Shown here: piece after piece, positions 22,401 through 33,739 of the stretch
Position numbering within the stretch: the stretch's first letter is position 1
How the letters are laid out: every line of letters starts with the position of its first letter
Assembly: GCA_030272155.1 (NCBI GenBank)
Contig: CP126197.1
Coordinates: forward strand, 5,200,001-5,264,000
Direction: 5' to 3'
Length of the DNA: 64,000 bases
From: Tetradesmus obliquus
Taxonomy: Eukaryota > Chlorophyta > Chlorophyceae > Sphaeropleales > Scenedesmaceae
The notes under the pieces: model-generated
What the model saw: the letters and a program-made list of their open reading frames with translations, nothing else
What the model was told of the DNA's origin: nothing
Databases searched by the model: none
Position numbers and translations under genes: made by a program

Positions 22401-23337
22401 CACCTGGACGGTTGCAGTAAGGCGTGTTGCAGCACGTCACATCCGTCACATTGGTGCCAGCGTCGCTGGCAATCCACTCCAGATACGAGCAAGCACTGCT
22501 GGTCATGACTCTGTAATGCCAGCTCCAATTGCCAGTGGCGATCGACTGGCTACGGTACGATGCGCATACATTCTGCTCCCCTGATGAAGTTTTTGAAGCC
22601 TCATATGATGATATGCCATCTGTGGTCAACACGTTGATGAAGGTTTCTGTGAAGTACCTTGAACCCCTGTAACACAGCATTGGTGCTGATGTATAATCTC
22701 CAGGGACTTCATTCCTGAAGTCACCGCTGTGCTCCAGATTGAATACCCGACGGTCCTCTTCAAGCGTACTGTGCAGCTTGCGCGACATAAGCTGTGCCGG
22801 CTGTGCCTGGTGCTGCATGCTACCTGTTGCGGGAGGTTGGTGACAGTTGGCATGCGGTAATGCCGCAGCATAAAGTAACCTTGCGTGGCAATGCAGCAGC
22901 ATCTGAGCTGCAAGCACGGCCTGAATGCGTGTTGACAACTTGATGTGATTATGCAGGCTGCAGCAGCGCATGGCAGGTAGAGGTATGACAGGGCATGTGC
23001 ATAATATCTGACTGACTGCCGCAGTGCAGTACCACCGTGGTACTCGCACAGTGACTGTGCTAGCTGAGCACCAGCCATGCAGCTGGGTCAAAGGTCCTAG
23101 AACAAGAGAGATCATTTTACTGACACTGCCTTTCATGCTGAGACTGCCAACCAGGCATCATCCCAGTGCATTTTAGCTGCAACTTCAAGTCAAAGTTTGA
23201 CCAAGGATAATCCAATCACCTGGTTTTGTGTCGTGGTCTACAGCAGCAGGTCCGAGACCAGCCATTGCTGAACGGTATCCAAGGAACACCACCAACATCA
23301 ACAGGAATTGAGGTTTGCTGATGCATAGTGCCTGCAT
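19499..23337 (-). CDS. secreted protein with five cysteine-rich modules ending in CC-x4-CN
   Basis: Four exons join in frame to 944 residues: 23337-23220, 22823-22404, 22087-20877 and 20584-19499. The start begins a signal peptide (MQALCISKPQFLLMLVVFLG...), so the protein enters the secretory pathway. Five modules follow, each with several spaced cysteines and a closing motif: CCNTPYCNRPDP, CCNTPLCNKPDP, CCSTDGCNAPDP, CCVSDLCNRPNP and CCSTDNCNAPDP. A CYQMQW or CYQQQW motif precedes it in the later modules. Many Asn-x-Ser/Thr sites (including repeated NGTWN) indicate heavy N-glycosylation. The last 200 residues lack cysteine modules and end in a basic tail without a GPI signal. The closing motif resembles the CCxxDxCN end of Ly6/uPAR (LU) domains, but the modules are about 130-190 residues, longer than LU domains, so homology is not shown. 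Probably an extracellular-matrix or cell-wall protein; function unknown. Confidence 0.8.
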
Positions 23338-24798
23338 ATCACAGTTGCAGAAAGTCAGCAGGGCTGAGGTGCGACTGCTCGTTGCTCCTCTGCTGAGATC
23401 AGTACGCGCAGCAATAACGGCAATCATATAAAACAAAGTATACATAGATAAAAGCAACCACGTGTGCATGACGCCATTTTGCGCACGAGTTTGATGCAGC
23501 ACATGTCCTGTACCTTGCGATCATGCGCCATAGCGAGCAGCTGCTTCTGCAGTCTCAGAAATGTACCAAATAGTGTTGGTGGCTTCATGGCCTGGGTTTA
23601 ATAGGTGTTACAGTCTTCGGATAGGGCGTTTGTGTAGAAGCAGCAAGTCTGCTGTGCTGCAAAGCCGGTGCACGCAACATTTACAAGCGCCGCGCTTACG
23701 GCCAAACAAAATCTGTTGCTTTGATAGGAAACTTTTCGTTTTATTCATTTTATAGCAGGAAAGTCCGACAGTGAACACAACCCTAGACATGGCGAAACGC
23801 AACAGTCAAACATACCAGGTAGATTGCATGTAGTATCCAGGCCTGGATCGCCGTCCACAAATATTTATACTTTTTTTACCAATTCTCAACGTGGTATTAG
23901 TGTCTTGTTTTGTGATCAAGCTGCCAGCAGCTGCCGTCTTGTTGTTTGGCAGCCACATCCTGCAGGCAACTCCGCTGCTGCTGCTGCATGCTGTGGCCAC
24001 ACAAGCAGGCCTGCGCTGCCAACACAAAGAACAACTCAATCGAAAGATAAGGATGCACGCAATATTCAACACTACGATGCAGGACAGACTTCCTGCAAGG
24101 GGTTTGACTGGTGCGGGAAACTCCGTCTAAATTGCATACACTTGTGCACCAGCTGGTGCAGCAGATCCTCGCCAGCACCCTGTGGTGCACTATGTGCAGA
24201 AGCATCCAGCTACAAACATCAGGCAACGCCAATCAACACAACTGCAGGTTACACGTAGCATACACGCAGCGCATACTGCCGTTGCTCTGGGTGTGATCGG
24301 CTAAGCACACAGCCACCACATGTGACTCCAGATGGCAGCGCAGCAAGCCATGGATCTTATCAAGCACCTACACCTGTCATTTTCTGGACGATGACATGTG
24401 CAGGATACTGATAATTTGAGTGTCCAGCCAGACACGGCATCAGGGACTGATGCAGATGGAAAACCCAGCAACTCCCATCAAGCAGCTAGCTAGCTGTCCA
24501 TGAATTCAGCTTTCTGATGCGCCGCTGGTCTCACAAAGCTGAACTACTGCTAGTGCCATTCTGCCCAAAGAGGGTGGCTACCATTGTCAAGCCAAGCCCG
24601 GGCCATGTGTCTGTTCAGCGCGGCAGCCTAGCTGTTACCAGCGCACACCCTACACATGCTCTGCACATGCATGATGTGATGGCATGCCGCGAGGCACTAT
24701 GCATCAGCATATCTGGGCTTGCCCTTCGCCCAAGTTGTCGCCCAAGCACAAGAGCATGCCAGCGATGCGCTGCGCCGCTCCCTATTGCTGCTGCCCGC
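23338..24798. other. upstream region of the cysteine-module gene and 3' flank of the surface glycoprotein gene
   Basis: About 1.46 kb without a supported gene. Relatively AT-rich stretches at 23680-23760 and 23860-23890 stand out from the surroundings. Short open frames on both strands overlap and have no family match. Confidence 0.55.
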
Positions 24799-25844
24799 TT
24801 ACAACAGCAGCGCTGCAAACACGACTGCAGCAGCTGCTGCCGTCACATGCATCCAAGCTGCCGCACTCACTGCCCCTGCTGCATTCATGCTACTCCTTCT
24901 AGCTGCCAACTCCCCTCTATCACTCAGCGCAAGCGTATTGCTGCCGCCTAGGGCACTAACAACAGTAGAGCCCTGGAGCTCCCAGCCAAAGGTCCCGAAT
25001 GTCATGCCAATGCTGTGTGTGACAGCACACACATCTGTGTAGTTCACCATCAGGGTCTGGTTGAGTGTGGTGACGATGGGGTACACCAATGGGGAGGTAC
25101 ACATGCCTGTTGTATTGCTGGGGTTGACGCCGTTGATTATACATGTGGCATTGCCTAGCCCGTTGAACTCCCAGGAGAATGCGGCACGCTGCCCCAGCTG
25201 TACATTTGACAGCGCAGCAGCAGACGCACACAGCATGGAAAGCCAACATACGAGTCAGTGTCAGGGGTTGACACAGGAGGGGCCACGATCTGCATCAGCC
25301 AACTAGAATAGTCCACAAACAAGCATGAAGCTGCTGCCTGGCCAGTGCGGACATCGACATAAGCAAGCAGGCTGCTTTGCGTCAGGTGAAAACTGCTGCA
25401 AGCAGTTGAGCAGTAACGCATGACTTGATTTCAGAAACGTCATCTGCACTAATGCTGCAGTACAACACACTAAGTTGTCTGTCGTTTGCTTCCTTTAGTA
25501 GCTGTGGCACAGCACAATGTGCAGTTCCAGCGCAGCCACAAACACTCACAGTGATTGATGTCTCTGGCCCAGTGAAGAAGTTCAGCCATGTTGGCTGCCG
25601 CTGCACCCCAACACGCGTCCTGTTGAACTGCGGCAGCACCCAGCCAGCCCCTTTGAAGCCTCCATACAGCGATATGGAGTCCGTTACGTTGCCTCCTTGC
25701 ATAACAGTCAAGTATTCTGCATGCTTGTTGCCGAATTTGTCAATGCCGGCCACTGACATGAGGTTGTCATATTGGCTGTTGGGGCTCCAGATAGCTCCCT
25801 CAACTGTGAAGCTGTACCAGCCCTCACGCAGCCACTTCCTGCAA

Positions 25845-25885
<41 letters not shown>

Positions 25886-26364
25886 TGGCGTCAGCGACAG
25901 CATCTACTGTAGACACGGCAGTGCAATAATCATGCGTTGCTGGCAGCATTCTTGAGTATGTGCAGACGACTCCAACGGCCAGCCACCACAGTTTCTACCA
26001 CAGCCCTGCTGATGACCTGCCAAATACATAAGCATGCATAAGTGCCAGCGGCCAGTGCCGCAATCACCAACATCTGTCCCAGCCAAGCCACCGGTCCCAT
26101 GGCACTCACATCTGCGCCACAGACACGTTGAACTTGGTCGGCGAGTTGGGCAGCCGCGTCACATACACCCCAAAGTTTTTCACATTGCCCTCCGTGTTGT
26201 CTGACTGCAGGTCGGTGCTGCCGTCCAGGCCTTGCAGGAAGCTGCCATACATATAGTACACAGGAAGGAAGAAGGCCTGTGTGGTGGTGGTGGGTGTGTG
26301 GGTGAGGCGGTAGCCGTCCAGCAGCACCGGCTGCGGGTTGGTGTTGCTGAGCTCCAGAGAGACT

Positions 26365-26436
<72 letters not shown>

Positions 26437-27048
26437 TAGTTAGTTGAGGCCAGTTGGTGTAGATGCTGCTTCCTGGTGCAACAAAGTCATTTGGAGATGG
26501 TGGGCAGTCCCAAAAACAAGATGAAGCAGCGATGAGCACATAGCCGACAAGCTGGTGTCCACCAGCTGTGCTTGCCTGACCAGCTGTTACTCCCGACCTG
26601 CGCAACTGCTGCTGCAGCTCACATGCATGTTGACCTACCCATCCAAACTCACTTTCTGGCTGGCAGCTGTTGACAGTCACATCTGCCTTTGGCCGGCTGT
26701 CGTGTGTTTCATTGCCATTCATGAAGAAAAAGAAGTCGATGGGAGGGCTGGAAAAGCTCTCGTCCTTGCGAGGTGCTGGCGCTGAGTGGATGCCGTTGCT
26801 GATGGTGGCAGTGCCTTGCAGGACTGTCACATTGATCACCACTGTGTTGATACCCTGCAAGCACAAGCAAGTACGTTGTTCTTTGACCACAAATGAAAAC
26901 ATAAGAACTGGGCAGGCAAGTGCGCAGGTGGCAGGCAGCGGATGCCTGCTGCTGCTTTGGTGCGAACGTGCGCCACAGTGGCCTTTCTGTATTATGCATG
27001 TATGTGCAAAATACCCGTTCGGGTATAATCTCAAACATCAAAGTACAA

Positions 27049-27108
<60 letters not shown>

Positions 27109-27674
27109 ACTGGCGTTTGTACTTTGGCCAGAGGCACAGTGCACCTCCTGGAAGATTGTAGGGTCAAACACATCCCTCCTTCCCTCCGTCACATTTGCGT
27201 TGAAATTCACTTCTGGGATTCCATTGCCACCCTTGAAAGTCTTGGATTTGAACCAGAGCTTCCCGTTGACATCCACTGTGAACTCGTACTCTGCTGGCAC
27301 AGTCACCCTCCATGGCTCTTCAGCTGCTGCGGCCGCAGCCGGCTTGCTGTTGCTGTTCCTCGCAGGTGCTTCTGGCACACGCATAGTCACAGCACTTGGT
27401 TGCTGCTCGTCAGCTGCCTGCTGCTTGCTACTGGCCCTGTTGGCTTTCGCCTGCCGCATCCTGCTGCTCGGTTTCAGCACAGCAGGTACCGGCGCAGGTG
27501 CCCTGCCAAACAGCTGCACAGCAGGCAGCTTAGGCAGCCGCAGCAGCTCCTGAAGCTTAACACCTGCTGCCCTCCTGATGCTGATGGTCTCAGTTGTGCT
27601 CAAGCTGTCTGCTTGCTGCAGCTTCCGCAGGGCCTGCTGCTGCGTTCCGTCCTGCAGCGCCCCTGTAACTGGTA

Positions 27675-27706
<32 letters not shown>

Positions 27707-28061
27707 AGCAGCTGTGCCTTTAGTGCCTCATGCTCCCGCAGCTGCTGCTCAGCAACAGCAGCTTGTATGATGGCTGCAAGCTCAGCTGCATTTGGCACAT
27801 ACTCGGCTGGCACTGCTGCTCCCGGCTCAAGCAAGCTGTGCACAGGCAAGAAGTGCAGCAGTGGCTTTGGGATCCCTTGCACTGCTATTGGCAGTAGATG
27901 GCCGTCGCAATCGTTGCCTGCTTTGGTCTGGTTGGCCTTATTCCAGCCGCCCGGGATGTTGAGCCTGTCTTCTGGGAAGAAGTTGAACCTAGACGAGCTG
28001 CAATCAACTGCGGCTGCCAGAGACACTGCAGTGGTGGCAGCCACAGCAGATGCAGGTGGGC

Positions 28062-28128
<67 letters not shown>

Positions 28129-28303
28129 ACAACATCAGCAATAGATTCTTGTCAAGGGGATCTTACACGTGGCTACTCTGAAGCTTTCCCTGTCATGCAC
28201 ATCGGGTTGGACTGTCGACAGGCATCATGATGGCTGCATGCTGTACACCAATCCTGGTGATGCCAGTACCTGTGGCGAGCAGCAACGCCGTCCTCCAGAA
28301 CAT
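24799..28303 (-). CDS. predicted secreted, GPI-anchored surface glycoprotein
   Basis: Six exons join in frame to 685 residues: 28303-28270, 28025-27145, 26854-26653, 26362-26110, 25838-25550 and 25197-24799. The first 34-nt exon plus the next give a clear signal peptide, MFWRTALLLATVSLAAAVDC. A linker follows with poly-Gln and Ala/Ser/Lys-rich stretches, then beta-rich segments with N-glycosylation sites: WRVTVPAEYEFTVDVNGKLW, GINTVVINVTVLQGTATISN, LELSNTNPQPVLLDGYRLTH, GWYSFTVEGAIWSPNSQYDN and LGQRAAFSWEFNGLGNATC. The last 30 residues are small residues (SSMNAAG) followed by an Ala/Val/Leu tail ending FAALLL, as in a GPI-attachment signal. I recognise no named domain; carbohydrate binding is only a guess from the fold-like repeats. 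The last join (25550 to 25197) is the least certain because 352 bp of open sequence lie between. The gene follows the cysteine-module gene on the same strand. Confidence 0.75.
26365..26432 (-). repeat. triplet array (CTG on the transcript strand) before the exon-4 acceptor of the surface glycoprotein gene
   Basis: About 22 uninterrupted GCA units on the plus strand are CTG on the transcript. They end in CTGCAG, directly followed by the exon encoding ISLELSNTNP. Confidence 0.95.
27050..27103 (-). repeat. triplet array (CAG on the transcript strand) just after the exon-2 donor of the surface glycoprotein gene
   Basis: About 18 CTG units on the plus strand are CAG on the transcript. They start about 40 nt downstream of the GT donor at 27144. 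Confidence 0.9.
28050..28135 (-). repeat. triplet array (CTG on the transcript strand) in intron 1 of the surface glycoprotein gene
   Basis: About 20 CAG units on the plus strand, then CAA-interrupted units. On the transcript this is a CTG/TTG array 25-110 nt before the acceptor at 28026. Confidence 0.9.
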
Positions 28304-28892
28304 GTGCTGTGATAAGCTCATTCTCTTCTGCTGTATCTTGTGTTCAAATTGCTGCCAAGGCTCTTGGCGACACGTCGCTAAGCTGCTTCCCGCCTAGGCG
28401 TCGCGGTGTTGGCTCCGTATGCCTCTACGCTCTAGACAGGTAGATCAAAAGATCCGAGTGTTGCAATAATGTATGCTCTACTTGATATAGCTGCTGTCTA
28501 GTTGTATGAAGTCGTCACGAGGTACACTGAGCTGGCACGATCCGCCTGTCTCCTGCTGTGTCTTGTGCGAAGTAACTGACTTACGCCACTTGTTGATTAT
28601 ATAATTCACAGAAGCTGGTTTCCAATGTCACGTGGCATCGCAGGCAAGCATTTGGTGAGTAGTCACAAGCGGTACAGCGCGACTTCTCTGACAAGACAGC
28701 GCGAGCAGCGCATGCCCGCACGCGGAACAACCGTGAATCATCATCTGAGAGACCCAGAAATCACTCAAAACCTATCTAACTTTTGCCGAACATTAGCAAA
28801 TGACGCAGTGTGAGCCCATGCTGCGCCACCTATTCAGTGATTCCGCCAGCTGTGCTGCCTGCACACACTACTGCATCAATTGATCTGCTGCA
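28304..28892. other. intergenic region between the surface glycoprotein and CFAP52 genes
   Basis: About 590 bp holding the promoter of the former and the 3' UTR of the latter. Nothing else is supported. Confidence 0.6.
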
Positions 28893-31800
28893 TCACTCAG
28901 CCTGGCTCATGGGTGGCCTCATGTAGTCCCAAATGAAGATGCCGCCTTCAGCTCCCACACTGACCACTGCACTCTTGTCTGGCGCCACAGCAAGGGCTGT
29001 CACCTCGCCTGAGTGCCCTACGCCGACATACCAGCAGCGGCCCTCATCATACCTGCAGCAAAAGGGGTTCAGCTATGTATGGTCAGTTGACAGATGAAGA
29101 GCGGTGAGGCAAACTGCCAAGTTACCCGCAGTGAGACATAACGAGCATAGCTTGCGCTGCTTGCTGCTGCGACTGCCACCCAGCAGCGCTTCTACCTCAG
29201 TGTCCTTTCCGCTGTGTAAGCTGCTGCTGCTGCTGCTGCTGCTTTTGCTGTTGTTGCTGCTGCTGCCACATTCATGCTAGGCCTCGATGCATTCACCAAG
29301 CACACGCTACTCACCCCCACAGCTTGACCAGCTTGTCGCTGCCACCTGACAGCAGTGCCGCGCCGTCCGGCTCTGTTGCCAGTGCATTGAGCTGTGCCTG
29401 GTCTGAGCCGTCTATGATGCGGATGGCCTGGCCGTCATATGCATCCCAGTAGGTGATCTGCACTCACAGATGACAACAGACACATACATTGATGCAGCTC
29501 AAGCAGCTGAAGTCTGCAGCATCTCCAGCAGTTGCAACTGGGTGGCGCCAAGCATGGCGGTTATGGCTGTGGTTGCACATCATGCGAGGTTTGTGCTGCA
29601 TTTGGCGAGCCAGAGGATGCTGGCCTGCAAATGTGCTGCGCTGGCGGGTCATGCTTACCTTCCTGTCTGTGCCCGCTGTCACCAGCTGGCTCTCATCTGG
29701 GTGGTACACCACGCTCAAGAAGAAGGTGTTGGCAAACAGGCTCTGCAGCAGCAGCAACAGCAGCAGCAGGAGAGGTGATTGTCTGCCAAATCCAGTACGC
29801 GGCGTGCCGCTGATTATGCAATCAAATCTGAGAGAAGAATGTTTTCTCACAGCAACAAGGGTGCTCAGGCAATGCTAACACAGACACAGCCATGAGCACC
29901 TGTCGCCGCCGGCCTGCGTTCAGGTCCCAGATGATGCAGCTGCCATCTGAGCTAGCGCTGACACACTCGTCATCTGTGCTGGCCTTGACCACAATGCAGT
30001 TCACGGGGCCCTTGTGGTCCTTCATGGACGCCTCCATGGTCTGGGACTGCTTGCCCAGCCGCCACACACGCACCATGCCTGCAGCGGCAGACACACAGGC
30101 GATGGCAACAGCAATAACGGCAGCAGCAGTATTGGACTTACACGCCAGGATGACCTTCAACAATTCTGGTGTTATGACGATGCGGCTGCCAAAAGGTGGC
30201 TTGTTTAAAGCAGCTGGGGGCTGCTTTGCGTTATGCCTGTTGCTGGCAGTCAGGTGAAACACAGACCTGTCTCCTCAGCAGACGGCAGAGCACATGCAAA
30301 GCAACCCATGCACTGCACCAAACTCTCCAGGAGCAACAGCTCACCCTCCTCGCCGCCACTGATGATGCGGTTAGAGTCGCTTGTCACTGCAATGGCTGTC
30401 ACTGCCTTGTGGTGCGCGTCGTTGATTGTGTACAGCAGCTTGCCACTCTGCGGGCCAAAGCCGCGGATCTTGCCGTCACTCCAGCCGCTGATTATGGACT
30501 TGCCATCCTGCAGGACAAAGGTAGCAGGCATGTGTTGACTTCACTTTGCAGTGGCAGTTTGGCTGTTGCTGCAAGCATGTACTGGTGCAGCACAGGCACA
30601 GATGTGACATGCATTGACCCGTTCTAGAGCTGCTGCTTGACTTGGCGACATTCATGCAATAGCGGCATGGCGCTTATACGCTGTGCTCACCGGCGCAAAC
30701 GTGACACATTTGCAGTCCAGGTTGGGCAAGCTGATGCGCAGCAGCTCCCTGCAGCCTGCCAAGTGCCACACGCGGATGCCCCCAGCAGAGCAGGTGGCAA
30801 ACACCTCGCCGTAGTTGGCGGGGAAGGCCAGGCCAAAGATCTTGTCAGGGTGCGCTGTTTGCACCACATCCTCACTCAGCCTGCAGGAGGTTGTCACAAC
30901 AGTATATGTTACCAGCAGCAGGATCATGATCACAGTTGGCGCGTCGCTGGTGCTATCACGTGCCTGAGCGCTGTCTGACTGCAGCTGGGGCTTGTGAATG
31001 CAGAGCTGCTTGTAGCTGCTGCTAACACTGCTGCCACAACAGCCCAAAACCTGCCTATTCTGCCATAACACCAGCATGCAATGTGCCCTAAACGCCGCTG
31101 AAGCACCAAGGCTGCTGACATTGCCGACTGGAACTGCTTGGGAGACAGCTGCTGTGGGCTGCTGTTGATCCACCTACTTGTTGTTGATGGGGTCATACGC
31201 CACCCTGTACATGTTGCACTTGTCTGTGCCAATGTATGCAGTGTATGCAATGCCGCCGCCAGTTGGGTTGCGTCCCAGCGGCACCGCCTTGCCACTGCCA
31301 GGGTCAATCTCTATGCTGGTGATGCCGCCCTCCAGCCTGATTGAGGTCAGCACTGGTAGCTTCTTCAGCTGCTTAGGGTTGGCTGGGTTGGGCTCAGCCT
31401 CAGTGCTCAGCAGCGCAAGCGTGCCATCGCCGCTGCCTAGCAGGATGGTGCCTGCAGGTGTCTCTGTGGCGGCTGTGACTGACAGCTGCAATGGATGCTT
31501 GCCTGGGCCAGTGTTGCGCAGCAGCGCATGCTCCAGGCTGACCTGTACAGCACGGCAGTGCGGTAAGGACAGGCACTCACTTGCCACTGGAGCAGTCACA
31601 CTTCTTACTCTGCAGCACAAGGGTGGTGTGGTGCATAGTTTGCCAGAGCAGGTTGGGCAGTAATGCCAATGCAATGATTGCCCAGTCATTGCTGCAAGAC
31701 GCCCCTGTTTGATAGCGTGCTGCGCTGCTGTGCACGTGTAGGGCTCATCCTATGCGAATGGTACTCATCAACCTGTTGTTGTGGTACTGGTCGATGTTAG

Positions 31801-33354
31801 CGTTGACTGCAGTTTCCGTTTGCTCGCACCTGCATCACGTCTCCAGTGGTTGAGCCTGCGTATGCAAACCTGTCTTGCTGGTCGATCACCAAGCTCCTGA
31901 ACTGCCGCTGCAAGTTGCCCAGCTTCACATCCTCCGGCCGCAGCTTGTTGTTGGCCCTGCAGCAGCACCCACAATTGAACACATGTGCAGGTGATCAGTT
32001 GAGGCCCAAAAGGACCGCAGCACAGCTGATGTCTTTGGTTGCAAGTGTCCATGTTCATAACAGCACGTACATGCTTGACAGCAGCAATCACATCTTGCAG
32101 CACAACGCCTGTCCTGCCGACATCCGCAAGCACTACCATTGCCACCTGCAGTTGCAGCATGCTTGGCATGTCAAGTTGACAGTGCAGGCGTCCTGCTAGC
32201 CCAGCTGCGCTGTCTCAGCCTACAGTGGGCAGACAGCTGCGTGCTGCTGTGTCTGCCCCAGTGCAAGGTTATGCTCCCACTGCAACACAGCTGCACCTGT
32301 CATACGTCCAGATCTGCAGATTGCAGTTGCCGCATGTCATGAGCTTGTCAGGCTGGTTGTTGAAGAAGCGGCAGCACAGCACAAAGTCCTGGTGCGTGGG
32401 GCTTCCACAGATAGCCTCTCCTGAAGCCACATCCCAAAGCACCTGCGGGCAAGCAGAATTGCTGCGCTTAGCAATGCCACCATCACTGAGTTGGCGTTAA
32501 CAGCGAGGGTTGGTTGAAAAGTGCGGCTGTAGATATTCTGGGTCCTTCCTTATAATACCTAAGGGGCTGAGCAAGTGCAGCTGCTCTCACATGTTACGCA
32601 CGCCAAACATGAGCAGCTGCATGTGCTGCGCATGGCCAAGGCTTGTTACAGAGCTCATCATCTGCAATTTCTGTAGTTCTTTCTGCTGCTGTGCCTGTCC
32701 ATGATTCCTGCGTTCTGGCGATTCAAAATGCTGCTGCTGGTCAGCGGCTGCCCAGCTGCTGTTATTGCCGCACAGCACATGTTGTCAGCTGCACGCACCA
32801 GCGAGTTGTCATCCTGTCCGCCGAGTGATGCCAGCATGCTCTCATCAGCTGAGAAGGACAAAGCCTGAATCTTGACCTGCAGGCACATCAGCAGAGTTCA
32901 TTAAGCAACCACCATACACATCAGTGGCAAGTCGCATGCACCGTGCTGACACCATGCAGTAGCTGGTTCACCTCCATGTCCAACCCTACTGCGGCACTTG
33001 TGTTAGCAGCAGGGAACATGCCAACATATTCCAATGAGAGCTCACTTTCTGCAGCTGCAGCCTGTGCAGCAGCTGGCGTGCCTCCACATCCCAGATGATG
33101 ATGTCTGCTGTGAATCCCATGTAGGTAATTTGCCCAGATGCCAAGTACCGCCCTGATGGCGACAGTGCCAAGCAGGAGATGCTGTTGGTGTGGCCCTGCA
33201 GAAACTCCTGGGCCTTGGGATCCCTCTTGTCTCTCAACACTATCGTAGAGCCCAGTGGGTATATCATGTTGTGCCCATCCGGGTGCAGAATGAGTCCACC
33301 TGTTGTCTGGCCTTGAAAGCCTATGCATGACTGCATGTTCAGCGCAGCAGCCAT
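28893..33354 (-). CDS. CFAP52: cilia- and flagella-associated protein 52 (WD-repeat, WDR16)
   Basis: A microtubule inner protein of motile axonemes, built of two seven-bladed beta-propellers. Eleven exons join in frame to 647 residues, close to the family's about 620: 33354-33046, 32876-32799, 32442-32297, 31956-31830, 31542-31178, 30880-30691, 30507-30345, 30078-29900, 29742-29659, 29457-29315 and 29052-28893. The N-terminus has the family hallmark CIGFQG...TTGGLILHPDGHNMIYPLGS. FLQGHTNSISCLALSPSGRY and YMGFTADIIIWDVEARQLLH follow, then WD blades such as CVSASSDGSCIIWDL, LVTAGTDRKITYWDAYDG and the terminal GGIFIWDYMRPPM. The start is the first ATG before this core. The presence of CFAP52 implies the organism makes, or recently made, motile flagella. 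The next gene on the same strand is coiled-coil and could be ciliary too, but that is inference from position. Confidence 0.95.
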
Positions 33355-33739
33355 GGCTGCCGCTGTAGTACCAAAGCTGAGTCAAATATGTGTTGAAACA
33401 ACGAGCCGATTGCCGCAGGGCGTGCTTTCTGGTGTGGCGTCGGAACCACAGTGACGAATGATGCAGCACGCTTGCAGGTCTTCGGGTCGACTACTTCTTT
33501 AGCACAGGACAGGTGAGAACATTCATCTGTTATCTTATCTTGGTGCACGCAGTGCTGTTACAAAGTCAAACCTGAAAAGTTGACCATTAGGTTTTGACAC
33601 ACCACGCTGAGCGTGGTTGCTCTTGACCCCTCACCTAGACGCTTAACGCTTTGATTTTACAACGTCTTGTCAAATCGATTTGTATGACCTTAAAAGACGC
33701 CCCTCGCCGGGCGGCGGCATGCAAACACGCCAGTCTGTA
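33355..33739. other. short intergenic region between the coiled-coil gene and CFAP52
   Basis: 385 bp. TTACA (TGTAA on the minus strand) at about 33557 and 33656 are candidate poly(A) signals for the coiled-coil gene. The CFAP52 promoter and 5' UTR must also fall here. Confidence 0.6.

Noticed and set aside
23046..23100. Possible extra exon of the cysteine-module gene after a TTCTAG acceptor
   Set aside because: Direct joining of 23220 to 22823 gives a continuous frame; the extra segment has no donor that keeps frame.
19499..23337. Reading the cysteine modules as an animal-type three-finger toxin
   Set aside because: Module length and cysteine spacing differ, the protein is large and glycosylated, and nothing points to toxicity.
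25198..25440. Open minus-strand stretch (SSLLAYVDVRTGQAA) as an exon of the surface glycoprotein
   Set aside because: No acceptor enters this frame from the phase-0 donor at 25550; every AG tried leads to a stop. Direct joining to 25197 keeps frame.
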